Below, in pieces: positions 18,599 through 28,000 of a stretch of 64,000 nt of DNA; within the stretch, counting starts at the first letter, position 1; each line of letters starts with the position of its first letter. Source of the stretch: Deltaproteobacteria bacterium (GTDB taxonomy: Bacteria > Myxococcota > Kuafuiibacteriia > Kuafuiibacteriales > Kuafuiibacteriaceae); NCBI GenBank assembly GCA_016703535.1, contig JADJBV010000001.1:1488001-1552000 (forward strand), given 5' to 3'. The notes under the pieces are model-generated. The model saw only the letters and a program-made list of their open reading frames with translations. It had not been told where the DNA came from and searched no databases. A program made the translations under genes and the position numbers.

Positions 18599-18808
18599 GT
18601 TTGGTGGCCTCCCCATCTCAGAAATGGGCGGACCGACCCTTCGGACCGACGGGGGCGCCGGATGCGGCAATACCCCGAGGGTAAGGGGTTGGCTCGCTCG
18701 ACGGCCGGACTACTAATCCTCCGGCCCGCGGAGTCAAACAGAAATCGCCCCGAGGCTCTTCCCCCCAGGGCTCCAATTCACCATCGGCCTGGGCTATCGT
18801 CCCACCCC

Positions 18809-20161
18809 GTGGCCGAGACCGAACCGAACCTGTGGCGCCTGACCTTGAGCGCCCGGACGGGCCCCGACGCCGGCAAGACCTGCGTGGTCGAGCGGGACAT
18901 CATCACCGTCGGCAAGTTTTCGGACTGCGACCTGGTGCTGAGCGACAGCACCGTCTCCCGGCGCCACCTGCGGATCGCCCGGACCAAAGACCCGACCACC
19001 GGTGAGGTGCGTTGGGTGCTTTCGGACCTGGGTTCGACCAACGGCACCTTCCTCGGCGAGACCCGGGTGCAAGAGGCGCCGATCGAAGCCGGGGCGGTGC
19101 TCAAGGCGGGCAAGGTCGAGTTGGCCTTCACCCCCGAACGCCAGGCCTTTGCGGTGCCCGAGTGGCCCGAACCTCGCTTTGGTCCTTTGATCGGCAAGAG
19201 CCGGCCGATGCGGGAGCTCTTCGGGATGTTGGCCCGGATCGCGCCGACCGAAGCCACGGTCTTGATCCAAGGCGACACCGGGACCGGCAAGGGGTTGGTG
19301 GCCAAAGCCATCCACCAGGCCTCGGCCCGGGCCAGCAAAGCGTACATGGTGGTCGACTGCGGCGCGGTGCAGCGGCAGCTGATCGAGTCCGAACTCTTTG
19401 GCCACGAAAAAGGGGCCTTCACCGGCGCCTATCAACGTCGGCAAGGGGCCTTCGAACTCTGCAGCGGCGGCACCATCTTCATCGACGAACTCGGGGAGTT
19501 GGAGCTGGATCTGCAGCCCAAGTTGCTGCGGGTCTTGGACGCCCGAGAGGTGCGTCGGATCGGCGCCGCTCAGCCGACGCCCGTGGATCTGCGGGTGATC
19601 GCGGCGTCGCGGCGCACCCTTCATCGAGAGGTGGAGCGCGGTGCCTTTCGGGAGGACCTCTACTTCCGGCTTTCGGTGGTGAACCTGACCATCCCGCCCC
19701 TCAAGGATCGGGCTGAGGACATCCCGCTGTTGGTCGAGCACTTTTTGGAAGAGGTCTGCCGCACCCGGAACCTGACGCCGCCCCGGATCTCCAGCGCCAC
19801 CATGGATCGGCTGACCAGCCACGACTGGCCGGGCAACGTTCGGGAGCTGAAGAACTCCATCGAGCGGGCGGTGTTGTTGTCGGCAGTGAAGGCCGGCGAC
19901 AAGTTGGAGATCGGCGCCTTTGCACCTCGGGTCGACGGCGCCCCCAAGAGCCCTGGCCCCACCAGCACCGACAGCTTCGATCCCAGCCTCTCCTTCAGCG
20001 AGTCGAAGGAGCGCTTCGTCGACGCCCGGGAGCGGGCCTACGTGACCTGGTTGCTCGCCGGTCACGACGGCAACATCAGCGCCGCGGCGCGAGCGGCCCA
20101 GATGGACCGCAAGTACCTCCACAAGTTGCTCAAAAAACACGGCCTGGAAGATCAGGCTTAG
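18809..20161 (+). CDS. FHA-domain sigma-54-dependent transcriptional activator
   Basis: A 450-residue enhancer-binding protein from GTG 18809. An N-terminal FHA domain (residues about 20-110, VGKFSDCDLVLSD, TVSRRHLRI, STNGTFLG) should read phospho-threonine signals from Ser/Thr kinases. The AAA+ core (about 125-350) has Walker A GDTGTGKG, the sigma-54 contact loop GAFTGA, the Walker B FIDELGEL, and the R-finger region. A Fis-type helix-turn-helix ends the protein (ISAAARAAQMDRKYLHKLLKK). FHA-linked sigma-54 activators are a myxobacterial hallmark. Target genes are unknown; candidate sigma-54-like boxes occur at 40836 and 42391. It is divergent from the ABC operon. Confidence 0.93.
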   Translation: MAETEPNLWRLTLSARTGPDAGKTCVVERDIITVGKFSDCDLVLSDSTVSRRHLRIARTKDPTTGEVRWVLSDLGSTNGTFLGETRVQEAPIEAGAVLKAGKVELAFTPERQAFAVPEWPEPRFGPLIGKSRPMRELFGMLARIAPTEATVLIQGDTGTGKGLVAKAIHQASARASKAYMVVDCGAVQRQLIESELFGHEKGAFTGAYQRRQGAFELCSGGTIFIDELGELELDLQPKLLRVLDAREVRRIGAAQPTPVDLRVIAASRRTLHREVERGAFREDLYFRLSVVNLTIPPLKDRAEDIPLLVEHFLEEVCRTRNLTPPRISSATMDRLTSHDWPGNVRELKNSIERAVLLSAVKAGDKLEIGAFAPRVDGAPKSPGPTSTDSFDPSLSFSESKERFVDARERAYVTWLLAGHDGNISAAARAAQMDRKYLHKLLKKHGLEDQA

Positions 20162-20177
20162 GCGTCGGCAAGACTCG

Positions 20178-20393
20178 CTAAGGCGTTCTCGTTCGCCAGG
20201 CGATCAAAGCGCCGATCACCAGGCCGAGGATCGTCCCCGGCACCGCGAAGAAGCCCATCCAGAAGCGGTAGCTGCCCGTGGCGGCGCCCCCAGGCACCAA
20301 AAACGTGTTGTTGAGCAAGGTGAGCAAGGCCCCGATCAGGAGCCCACCGGCGCCGCCCAACAAGGCGCCGAGGAAGGCCAGGCCCAACTTCAA
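20178..20393 (-). CDS. Small membrane protein, two predicted helices
   Basis: A 71-residue hydrophobic protein starting at TTG 20393; the T of the previous gene's TGA stop and this TTG overlap (TTGA), so translation is coupled. Two hydrophobic helices: LGLAFLGALLGGAGGLLIGALLT near residues 3-25 and FAVPGTILGLVIGALIAW near 48-66, separated by a short loop. The longer in-frame ORF upstream is antisense to the lipoprotein and rejected. It may anchor or assist the preceding beta-propeller-like lipoprotein, which is inference. No family known. Confidence 0.55.
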   Translation of the reverse strand: MKLGLAFLGALLGGAGGLLIGALLTLLNNTFLVPGGAATGSYRFWMGFFAVPGTILGLVIGALIAWRTRTP

Positions 20394-21481
20394 GGGATGC
20401 CAGCGTCCGGCGGAGGGGGAGGGTCTCGGCGCAAGATCGTGCCCGAGGCGCCGACCGCCCAGGCCACCTCGGTGATCGGATCGATCCAAATGCCCCGCAG
20501 GTCGGTGTTGATGTCGGTGCGTTCGGCGAAATATCCGTCCGGGCCGCGGCGCAACACGGTCCCGCGCCAGCCGACGACGGTGATGTCCCCGCCCTGGCCG
20601 TCGGCGTCCATCAAGAAGACTCGGGGCAGGCCCTCGAGGTTGACCCGGCGCCACTGGCCACCGCTGAAGTTCAACAACAGGCTGTCCAGGCCGACCGCAA
20701 AGACGTTGTCGCCGCCCGGGCCCCAGACCCCCACCAGCGGATCCGAGATCAGCGTGTCGAGGGCCTCGTAGTTGCGAGGGCCGTTGGTGGAGCGGAAGGC
20801 GGCGCCGCCAGCGCCCACCATGTAGTAGGTGTTCCCGTTGGTCCAAACCGCCTTCAGGCTGGCCTTGGGATCGATCAACATGTTGCTGAACTCACCGCGC
20901 ACCGCGAAGCGGTTGATCCGCCACTGGACCGGGCCGGCGCCGGGATCGTCGAAGACCAAGACCCGGCCGTTGTCGCCGACGATCATCCCACTTTCGTTGT
21001 TGGCCATGGTGACGTCGAAGAGATCTTCGCTCGAGGTCGGGGTGTTGGTCAGGGGCGCCCAGGTGCCGGCGGGGCTCCGCTCCAAGATCGTCCCGTTCCA
21101 GCCGACCGCAAAGGTCAACTTGGGATCGGCCCGGGGGTTGGTGGGGTCGGGGAGGCCGGTGCCCGAGATCGCGGTCAGGGGTTGAGTGGAGGTGGTGGTC
21201 TCTTTGGACCAGGTCGTGCCGTCGTAGCGCAGGATCGTGCCGCCAAAGCCGACCACGAAGATCTCCAGCTCGGCCTCCAACATGGTCTCGGGATCCCGGC
21301 GGCTGCGGCCCCAGATCCCCATGAAGTCTTCGTTGGAGGGCAGGTCGCCGACCTTTTGCCAGACCAAAGGAGGGCCCGCATCACCATCCATCCCGCCGTC
21401 CAGGCCGTCGGATCCCGCTTCATCGCACGCCAAGGGTGCGAGCAGGGGCAAGATGGCCAGGCCAAGGGCGAGGCGCCGCAT
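20390..21481 (-). CDS. Beta-propeller-like lipoprotein
   Basis: A 363-residue lipoprotein from ATG 21481 (the longer ORF to 21571 would bury the signal). Lipobox LLAPLAC, then a Gly/Asp linker (DGGMDGDAGPP). Repeats of VGFGGTILRYDGTTW, VGWNGTILERSPAG and VVGWRGTVLRRGPDG have the G-T-I-L/V-R pattern of BNR/photosystem-stability-like blades, about six blades. The function of such outer-membrane propellers is unknown; similar genes appear at 23520 and 29942. It is divergent from the VWA gene at 21583. Confidence 0.75.
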   Translation of the reverse strand: MRRLALGLAILPLLAPLACDEAGSDGLDGGMDGDAGPPLVWQKVGDLPSNEDFMGIWGRSRRDPETMLEAELEIFVVGFGGTILRYDGTTWSKETTTSTQPLTAISGTGLPDPTNPRADPKLTFAVGWNGTILERSPAGTWAPLTNTPTSSEDLFDVTMANNESGMIVGDNGRVLVFDDPGAGPVQWRINRFAVRGEFSNMLIDPKASLKAVWTNGNTYYMVGAGGAAFRSTNGPRNYEALDTLISDPLVGVWGPGGDNVFAVGLDSLLLNFSGGQWRRVNLEGLPRVFLMDADGQGGDITVVGWRGTVLRRGPDGYFAERTDINTDLRGIWIDPITEVAWAVGASGTILRRDPPPPPDAGIP

Positions 21482-21582
21482 GTCTTCGACTATGGTCCGG
21501 ACCGAAGCCGAGCGCCAGGGTGCGGTATGGTCCCACCCGACCGTGGCCCCGAGGGTCCGGGTCGGGTACATTCACGCTGCTC

Positions 21583-23502
21583 ATGTTGCGCCGGGGAACG
21601 ACCGCCCTCCTGCTCCTTACGCTGGCCTGCACGGATCGGGACCTCTACGGCAAGGTCGGCCAAGAGCCGGCCCAAGCCGACAAGATCGCCTTCACCGGAG
21701 TGTTGTGCACGGATAACCCGGCCACCCGGAAGTTTCCGGTCAAGATCATGTTCATCGTCGAGTCGGGGGACCTGCTCTCGGAGGTCGCGCCCCAAAGTGA
21801 ACACGTCAACGCGATGGAGGCGGTGATCAGCCAGTTCCTGCCGATCGCCAACGTCTTTGTCGGGGTGGTCCGCTACGATCGAGACGCGATCTCCTTGGTC
21901 ACCGAGATGACTGGCACGGTGAACTCCGGCTTCACCCGGGACGCGGCGCTGCTCGACGGGGCCCTCGCACTTCTGCGCAACCCGGGCCAAGGCCGGGACC
22001 TGGCGGGCGCTTTGTCGTTGGCGGGGAGCTTGATTACCGGCGACGCCTTCCAGGCCGATCGGGGGCCCCTGTCCCGCACCAAATACGTGGTGGTGCATAT
22101 CGTCAGCGGCACCCCCAACCCGGCCATCTTGCCCATCCAATGCGAAGGGATCTTCCCGGTGGTGCCGCCGATCTGTGAGTTGGCCTACCTCGAGAAGGTG
22201 GTGCGGGACCTGCGCCTGCAGGTCCTCGACTTGGGCGCCGCCGAGTTGACCTTCCACACCATGTTCCTGGACAGCGGCCAGGTCGAAGGGGAGCCCTGTG
22301 ATCCCCGGGCCGGGGCCGGGCAATGCACCTCGGCGCCGGGCCTGACCTGCGTCCAGGCCGGGGCCCGCCCCAACGCCGGGCGGTGTGTCCAGCTCTGTGA
22401 TCCGGCCGCGCCCCTCTGCAACGCCAACCCGGCCCGGGCGGCCTGCGTCAGCACCCGGCTCCCCAACGGCACCACCTTGGACCACTGCGCTTCGGGGGAG
22501 TTGGCCTGCTTCGACGGGATGGACAACGACCGGGACGGCCAGACCATGGACTGCGCCGATCCCAACTATCCCTACGCTTGCCGCGGCCAGATGAACTGCG
22601 AAGAAGACTGCGCCTCGGCCTGTCACGTGGATCGCTTCGGCTTGGCCATGGCCTTGTCCACCGGGGGCCGCTACGAACGCTTCGAGAGCTACGATCAGAT
22701 CAACCTGGGGCGCATCGACTTCCGCAGCACCCAGCGGCTTTTTGTGCTCAAGGAGTTTTTGGTCTTCAACAAAAACGCGATCCCCACCTTGGATGGCTTC
22801 GTCCCCGACTCGGACGGCGATGGGCTCTCCGACGCCGAAGAGGCCGGCCTGGGCCTGTCGCCGATCGAACCCGACTCGGACTTCGACTACTACAACGACA
22901 AGCTGGAGCACGATCTAAGGACCTTGGGCCTCGATCCTCAGTCCCCCAACACCTTCCCCGACTGCGCCGATCCGACCATCGACACCGACGGCGACGGCCT
23001 CTACGACTGCGAAGAGAAGTTGCTCGGCTCCGACAAGACGCTCTTCGACACCGACGCCGACGGCTTCCCGGACAACATCGAGTTCCGCACCCGGACCAAC
23101 ATCTTGTTCAACGACAACCTCGACGACCTGGATCTGGACGGCGTGAACAACGGCAAGGAGATCCGGGCCCACACCGACGCCACCACCAACGACGCCAAAG
23201 GCCGGGCCGAACTCGCCTACCGCTACCGCAGCACCGATCTTGGCCCCACCACCGACTTTAGGAGTTGCTACGACTTCCGGGTCAGCAACGTCACCTTGGT
23301 CAACACCTTGGATCGGGGCTTCGGGCCGGGCATCAACGACATCGAGATCTACTTTGGCCAGGTGCCCGACGGGGCCCTGGAGAAGTTCGGCCTCTTCCAC
23401 GTCTCCCAGCAGCGGATCCAGTACTTCCCGCCCGATCGGCGGGTGCCCGACACCCCGGCCGTCGACCTCGACGAGGACGACTTCACCTTCTTCGAGCAGT
23501 AG
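21583..23502 (+). CDS. VWA-like / TSP3-repeat lipoprotein with degenerate MIDAS
   Basis: A 639-residue lipoprotein from ATG 21583. The lipobox is LLLTLAC. The VWA-like domain begins at KFPVKIMFIVESGDLLSEV: where the paralogues at 43917 and 45761 have the metal-binding DGSGS and DTSQS, this one has ESGDL, so the MIDAS is lost. A cysteine-rich insertion (about 230-360) follows, with CVQLCDPAAPLC and CRGQMNCEEDC. Then come TSP3-type Ca-binding repeats (DSDGDGLSDAEE, DTDGDGLYDCEE, DTDADGFPD; about 409-530) and a conserved C-terminal block (CYDFRVSNV). Likely a surface protein. An upstream in-frame start at 21436 was rejected. Confidence 0.8.
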   Translation: MLRRGTTALLLLTLACTDRDLYGKVGQEPAQADKIAFTGVLCTDNPATRKFPVKIMFIVESGDLLSEVAPQSEHVNAMEAVISQFLPIANVFVGVVRYDRDAISLVTEMTGTVNSGFTRDAALLDGALALLRNPGQGRDLAGALSLAGSLITGDAFQADRGPLSRTKYVVVHIVSGTPNPAILPIQCEGIFPVVPPICELAYLEKVVRDLRLQVLDLGAAELTFHTMFLDSGQVEGEPCDPRAGAGQCTSAPGLTCVQAGARPNAGRCVQLCDPAAPLCNANPARAACVSTRLPNGTTLDHCASGELACFDGMDNDRDGQTMDCADPNYPYACRGQMNCEEDCASACHVDRFGLAMALSTGGRYERFESYDQINLGRIDFRSTQRLFVLKEFLVFNKNAIPTLDGFVPDSDGDGLSDAEEAGLGLSPIEPDSDFDYYNDKLEHDLRTLGLDPQSPNTFPDCADPTIDTDGDGLYDCEEKLLGSDKTLFDTDADGFPDNIEFRTRTNILFNDNLDDLDLDGVNNGKEIRAHTDATTNDAKGRAELAYRYRSTDLGPTTDFRSCYDFRVSNVTLVNTLDRGFGPGINDIEIYFGQVPDGALEKFGLFHVSQQRIQYFPPDRRVPDTPAVDLDEDDFTFFEQ

Positions 23503-23519
23503 GGCGGGCGCCGAGGCGT

Positions 23520-24476
23520 CTACTCCTCTTCGAGGAGGACCATGGCGCCGCCCGCGCCGACCGCCACCACACTTTGGCCGTCGGCGGTGGCGTGGACCGA
23601 ATAGAGATCTTTGGCGGTGCCCGACGGGACGTTGTTCCAGCTTTCGCCGTCCCACTGGACGATGGTCCCCCGGGCGCCGACTGCGAAGATCCGGTCCGGG
23701 GCGCTGCCGCTGATGCTGTAGAGGTCCTGATTCACCGGGCTCTCTTGGCGTTGCCACTCGTTCTCGCCGGCGGGGCGCCGGAAGATCCGCCCGCCCAAGG
23801 CGACGGCGTAGAGATCCTGAGCCGAACTCGAGGACCAGACCCCAAAGATGGGCAGGGGGATGGTCGAGGTTTCGGTGGTGATGGTGGTGACCGTAAAGGC
23901 GTTCTCCCGATCCCGCTCGATGATCGCCCCTTGGTCGGTGGTGAAGATCAGCGAGGAGTGGCCGGTGCTGAAGGCGCCGGTGATCTTGGCGTCCCCGGGG
24001 GCGTTGACGTCGACCCGCTCCCAGCGCCCACCGCCGACACTTTGGGCCACGTAACCCCCTTCGCCGCCGACATAGGCCAACCCGGGCGTGGCCTGCAGGA
24101 AGGTCAAGAGGCGGCGGTTGGTGCGGGAGTCTTCGTAGACGTAGTTGTTGCCCTGTTTTTTCAGCACTAGGCCGTTGTCGCCGACCACTCGGAGCCGCCC
24201 GCCGCCCGCGCCGATCCCGTAATAGTTGGGCACCCGGGGGCCCGGGTCGGCGTCGGTGGAGGTGTTGGTTACGCCTTCCCCGTCGAAGAACAGGATGGCG
24301 CCCGCTTCACCGGCGGCGTGGACCTCCACCTTGCTGGCCGCGTAGACGGTCCGGAGGGACTGGGAGAGGCCGGTTTCGACCGGGCGGAAGCCGTTGGGGC
24401 CGCAGGCTTGGGCGATCAGGCTCGCCGCCAAGAGGCCCGTGAGCTCGAGCCTATTTCTTCTTCTTTTTGGGTTCAT
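23520..24476 (-). CDS. Beta-propeller-like lipoprotein
   Basis: A 318-residue lipoprotein. Basic N-terminus (MNPKRRRNRLEL), hydrophobic segment and lipobox LIAQAC. The mature protein has repeats such as AAGEAGAILFFDGEG, VVGDNGLVLKKQGNN, VGGEGGYVAQS, TTDQGAIIERD, VALGGRIFRRP and VGARGTIVQWDG, spaced about 40-50 residues apart, fitting a six-bladed propeller like that of the gene at 20390. Its start overlaps the end of the upstream TPR gene by 26 bases, so it is coupled to it. Function unknown. Confidence 0.75.
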   Translation of the reverse strand: MNPKRRRNRLELTGLLAASLIAQACGPNGFRPVETGLSQSLRTVYAASKVEVHAAGEAGAILFFDGEGVTNTSTDADPGPRVPNYYGIGAGGGRLRVVGDNGLVLKKQGNNYVYEDSRTNRRLLTFLQATPGLAYVGGEGGYVAQSVGGGRWERVDVNAPGDAKITGAFSTGHSSLIFTTDQGAIIERDRENAFTVTTITTETSTIPLPIFGVWSSSSAQDLYAVALGGRIFRRPAGENEWQRQESPVNQDLYSISGSAPDRIFAVGARGTIVQWDGESWNNVPSGTAKDLYSVHATADGQSVVAVGAGGAMVLLEEE

Positions 24477-26490
24477 TGCCGCCCCTCTCGAGCTCCTTGT
24501 CCAGGTCCGAGAGGGTCAACGCCAGCTCGGAGCTCTTGGGATCGAGCTGCAGGGCCCGCTGGTAGGCCTTTTTGGCGGCCTCCAGGTTGCCCAACTTACG
24601 CTCGAGCGCCCCGATGGTCTTGTAGGCGCCGCCCAGCTGGGGATCCAAGGTGGTGGCCCGGACCGCCTCTTCTTTGGCCCGGGGATCTTGCCCCAGGTTG
24701 GCCAGGGCCAAGGCCAGGTAGTGGTGGGCCAAGGCGTAGCCGGGGTCGTTGTCGATGGCCTTCTGCAGCTCCTCGACGGCCCGCTGGTAGGCGGCTTCTT
24801 CCAGGTACGAACCGCCCAGTTCAGTGCGGGCCGCGGTGTGGCTGGGGTTGAGCACCAGGGCCCGCTGATAGGCCTTCTGTTCGTCGGCCCGGTTGCCCTC
24901 CCGCCGGTAGAGCCGGCCGATCCGGTAGTGGGCGTCGGCGAAGGTGGCGTGGCGCTCCAGGGCCTTTTCGTAGAGCAGGCGGGCGTCCATGTTCCGGTTT
25001 TCGGACTCGTAGAGGTCACCCAAGGCCAAGGTGGCGAGGCGGTTGCCCGGATCCAATTGCAAGGCAGCTTGCAAACGCTCCTTGGCCTTGTCGCCGTTTT
25101 TTCGCAGCAGCTCGACCTTGGCCAAACTCACCAAGATCCCCGGGGACTCGGGGTCCAGCTTGTGGGCTTGGCTCAGCTCCTTCATCGCCTGCTCCAGCGA
25201 CTCCCGGGTGCCCAGCTCGGCCCGGGCCAGGCCCAACGCCTCCCGGGCCGAGGCGTCGTCGGGCACCAGGTCGCAGAGCTTCTCCAGGTAGTCGATGGCC
25301 TTCTTCGGATCACCTTGGTCCAGGTAGGCCCGGGCCATGCGCCGATAGGTCAAGACGTCGTCGGGCCGGGTGTAGAGGGCCTTGGTGTAGAGCTTGAGGG
25401 CCCGCTGGGTGTTGCCGCGCTGATAGTAGACCTCGCCCAAGTGGAACTGGGCTTCCGGCAGGTCCGGCTTCATCTCCAGGACCTTCTCGAACTCCTTGCC
25501 GGCCTCGTCGAGGCGGCCCAAGCGGAAGTAGGCGAGCCCCAGGTTGAAGGCGGCGTCCACGTATTTGGGCCGGATCTGCACCGCGGCTTTGAAGTGTTCG
25601 ATGGCCTTCTCTCGTTCGCCGATCCGATCGAGGGCCACCCCGAGGTTGTTTTGGGCCCGGGCGTGGATCGGCTGAGCTTCGATGGCCTGTTCGTATTCGG
25701 CGACCGCGTCCCGATAACGGCGTTGTCGGAAGTAGAGCACCCCCAGGTTGTAGTGGGCGTCGGCCTCACCCGGATCGATCTGTAGCGCCCGCTCCAGGCT
25801 GCGCAGCGCCTTGTCGTTGAGGCCCAGCTCCGCGTAGATCTTGCCCAGGGCCACGTGGGGCCGCGGATATTCGGCGTCCACCTCGGCGGCCTTCAGGTAG
25901 TCGGCCACCGCGTCTTCACGCCGGTCCAAGCGTTCGTAGGCCTCACCCCGGTTGAAGTAGGCCACCGCCAACTTCGGCTCCTGGGCGATTGCCTTGGTAT
26001 ATTGGTCGACCGCCAAGGTCAGATCGCCGGCCTTGCGGTAGGCGACGCCCAGGTCGAGCATCAGGAGCGGGTTGGCCGGGGCCAGCCGGGCCGCGTCTTC
26101 GTAAGTGGCGATGGCGTTCTTCAGATCCCCGGTCAGCTCCCGCAAGGTCGCCAACATGTAGAGGGTGTCGGCGTCCTTTTGGCCTTGGGCCAAGGTGGTC
26201 AACATCATCAGGGCTTCTTCCTGTTTGCCCAGGTGATAGAGGGCCGCCGCCAACTTCTTCTTCGCCTCTCGGTCGTCGGGCTGGTCTCGCACCGCGGCCC
26301 GCAGGGCCTCGAGTTCGGTCTGCAGCGCCGCTTGATCTTCGGCGGACAGGCCCGGGGCCCGGTCGACGTCGGGGGACTCGTCTTCGCCGTCGCCTTCCGC
26401 CCGGGCCCAAAACCCGGGCAGGAGGATCGCGGCCCACAAGCCAAGGGCGATCGCGGATTTGGACCAGGCGCGGGGGCGACGACGAGTCAT
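24451..26490 (-). CDS. Long TPR-repeat protein, exported
   Basis: A 679-residue protein with a Sec-type hydrophobic N-terminus (IALGLWAAILLPGFWARAE) and about 17 tetratricopeptide repeats filling most of the rest (e.g. AYYFNRGEAYERLDRREDAV pattern; W/G/A/P consensus A..LG..Y...G....A). It ends in five lysines. Such TPR solenoids scaffold protein complexes in the periplasm. It is co-transcribed with the propeller lipoprotein downstream (overlap of 26 bases), and divergent from the lipoprotein at 26583. The binding partner is unknown. Confidence 0.85.
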   Translation of the reverse strand: MTRRRPRAWSKSAIALGLWAAILLPGFWARAEGDGEDESPDVDRAPGLSAEDQAALQTELEALRAAVRDQPDDREAKKKLAAALYHLGKQEEALMMLTTLAQGQKDADTLYMLATLRELTGDLKNAIATYEDAARLAPANPLLMLDLGVAYRKAGDLTLAVDQYTKAIAQEPKLAVAYFNRGEAYERLDRREDAVADYLKAAEVDAEYPRPHVALGKIYAELGLNDKALRSLERALQIDPGEADAHYNLGVLYFRQRRYRDAVAEYEQAIEAQPIHARAQNNLGVALDRIGEREKAIEHFKAAVQIRPKYVDAAFNLGLAYFRLGRLDEAGKEFEKVLEMKPDLPEAQFHLGEVYYQRGNTQRALKLYTKALYTRPDDVLTYRRMARAYLDQGDPKKAIDYLEKLCDLVPDDASAREALGLARAELGTRESLEQAMKELSQAHKLDPESPGILVSLAKVELLRKNGDKAKERLQAALQLDPGNRLATLALGDLYESENRNMDARLLYEKALERHATFADAHYRIGRLYRREGNRADEQKAYQRALVLNPSHTAARTELGGSYLEEAAYQRAVEELQKAIDNDPGYALAHHYLALALANLGQDPRAKEEAVRATTLDPQLGGAYKTIGALERKLGNLEAAKKAYQRALQLDPKSSELALTLSDLDKELERGGNEPKKKKK

Positions 26491-26582
26491 CTCGAAAGGA
26501 CCGGGTCCTCGGCGGTCACGCTATCCCAGGCCGTTCCCCAAAAAAAGGGACCCGCCCGAGACCTTCGAGTAGGCTGGGGTCG

Positions 26583-27281
26583 ATGTTGGCCCAAGGAGCG
26601 CTCCGGCTCCTCGCTCTGTTGTGTTTCGTGTCCTCCAGCGGCTGCGGCGTGGTCTTTCAGACCCTCTACGGCTGGAGCACCGAGGTGGAGCGAGAGTCCA
26701 CCCGCACCTACCCAGTCACCATCCGCACCGAACCCGAAAGTGCGCTCGTCACCCGGATGGATCCGGAAGGGCAGGTGGAGTTGGGCCCCAGCCCGGCCTC
26801 GGACGAGGTGGGGCTGCCGGTCCGGGAGACGGTGCGGATCCCCGAGGGCACCATGCCGCTTTTGGTCGGCGGCCTGGTCGACGGGTTGGTGGCCTTGGGC
26901 GCGGCCCGGGGTTTTGCGGTCAACATCCGTCGCCCCGACGACAACAGCCAAGGGGTCGCCACCCTGTTCTTCGAGATCTTGGTGATCAGCGCCGCCGCCT
27001 GCTTCGCGGAGTTGGTGTTCGCCGGGATCTACGCCAACGCCGAAGAGTCGGTGATCCGCAGCCACCCGATCGAGACCGAACGGAAGGTGGCCTATCTGAT
27101 CGAACGCCCGGGCTACAAAGGGATGATGGGTTGGGTCCGAGTCCCCTGGCAGGACAAGGCCGAGATCCGGCTGGTCCCGGTGGAGGCGCCGGGGCCACCC
27201 GCCAGCCCGGTGGAGCCCTCCGCCCCTGTGGAGCCCGGGGGCGTACGGCTCAGCGAGACCTCCAGCGTCGGCCTGGATTGA
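26583..27281 (+). CDS. Lipoprotein with two internal hydrophobic segments
   Basis: A 232-residue protein from ATG 26583; upstream in-frame starts overlap the divergent TPR gene and were rejected. Lipobox CFVSSSGC. Two later hydrophobic stretches (VGGLVDGLVALGAARG, LFFEILVISAAACFAELVFAG) may cross or sit in the membrane. The first domain (VTIRTEPESALVT...) has a PEGA-like strand pattern, and IERPGYKGMMGWVR is another PEGA-like strand. The C-terminus is a Pro/Val/Glu tail. No firm family. Confidence 0.6.
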   Translation: MLAQGALRLLALLCFVSSSGCGVVFQTLYGWSTEVERESTRTYPVTIRTEPESALVTRMDPEGQVELGPSPASDEVGLPVRETVRIPEGTMPLLVGGLVDGLVALGAARGFAVNIRRPDDNSQGVATLFFEILVISAAACFAELVFAGIYANAEESVIRSHPIETERKVAYLIERPGYKGMMGWVRVPWQDKAEIRLVPVEAPGPPASPVEPSAPVEPGGVRLSETSSVGLD

Positions 27282-27287
27282 GGCGGG

Positions 27288-27956
27288 CTACTCCAACCAC
27301 TGAGAGCCGAGGGCACCCCCGGAGGCAGCCTGGAGGCTCTTGTTGGTTTCGGTCCAAGCTTGTTCGGCGGCCTGCATCTCGGCGGCGGCCTCTTGGATGT
27401 CTTCGTCGGCCTCGTCGATGTCGGCCTTGTAGTCTTCGACCTGGCTCTCGAAGTCGGCCAGATCCAGGTCCGAGGCGCCGGGGACGTTGTTCTTCTTCAC
27501 CAGCTGGGCCTTGGCCAACTCGAACTGGGAGCGGGCCACGATCAACTTCGCCCGCTCTTTTTCGAGCCGCTGCCGGGCCCACTCGAGCTTCGCTTTGAGG
27601 AAGGCGACCCGGGCGTCCAGGGCCTCGGCCCGCAAGACGGCCAACTTGGCCTTTTCGTCGTCGCCCTTGTCGGAGAAGACCTCCGAGTCCCGGATCGCCA
27701 CCTCCCGCTTTCGGCGGGCCCGATCGACGGTCTCCTTGATCTGTTCGATCTCGTCGACCACCTGATCCCGGGAGTCGATGGCGATGTTGAGCTCGTTTTC
27801 GGCGTCGAAGAGCAGGAGCTTGTTCTCGATGGTGATCCGCTCCAACACCGAGGCGTCGACCCGCAGCTTGGGAGCCGCGCCGCAGCCGACCCCGATCCCC
27901 GCGGCCAGGGTCAGGGTGATCAGCGTAATGGTGAGAGGTGCCCTTTCGGTGCCCAC
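27288..27956 (-). CDS. Coiled-coil lipoprotein
   Basis: A 222-residue lipoprotein from GTG 27956, lipobox LAAGIGVGC. After the anchor the protein is nearly all charged heptads (residues about 45-200), for example ERITIENKLLLFDAENELN and ARVAFLKAKLEWARQRLEKE, so it is a long coiled coil projecting into the periplasm. No cysteine beyond the lipid one. Could be a structural or Tol/envelope linker protein; nothing recognised. It is convergent with the gene at 26583 (six-base gap). Confidence 0.7.
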   Translation of the reverse strand: MGTERAPLTITLITLTLAAGIGVGCGAAPKLRVDASVLERITIENKLLLFDAENELNIAIDSRDQVVDEIEQIKETVDRARRKREVAIRDSEVFSDKGDDEKAKLAVLRAEALDARVAFLKAKLEWARQRLEKERAKLIVARSQFELAKAQLVKKNNVPGASDLDLADFESQVEDYKADIDEADEDIQEAAAEMQAAEQAWTETNKSLQAASGGALGSQWLE

Positions 27957-28000
27957 GGGCCTGAGGCTATCATCAACCGGGCGAGAAGGAAGGTGGGAGC

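Noticed and set aside
24394..25785. 463-codon plus-strand frame opposite the TPR gene
   Set aside because: Composition of Gly/Val/Gln repeats mirrors the TPR codons; the sense strand has clean TPR consensus.
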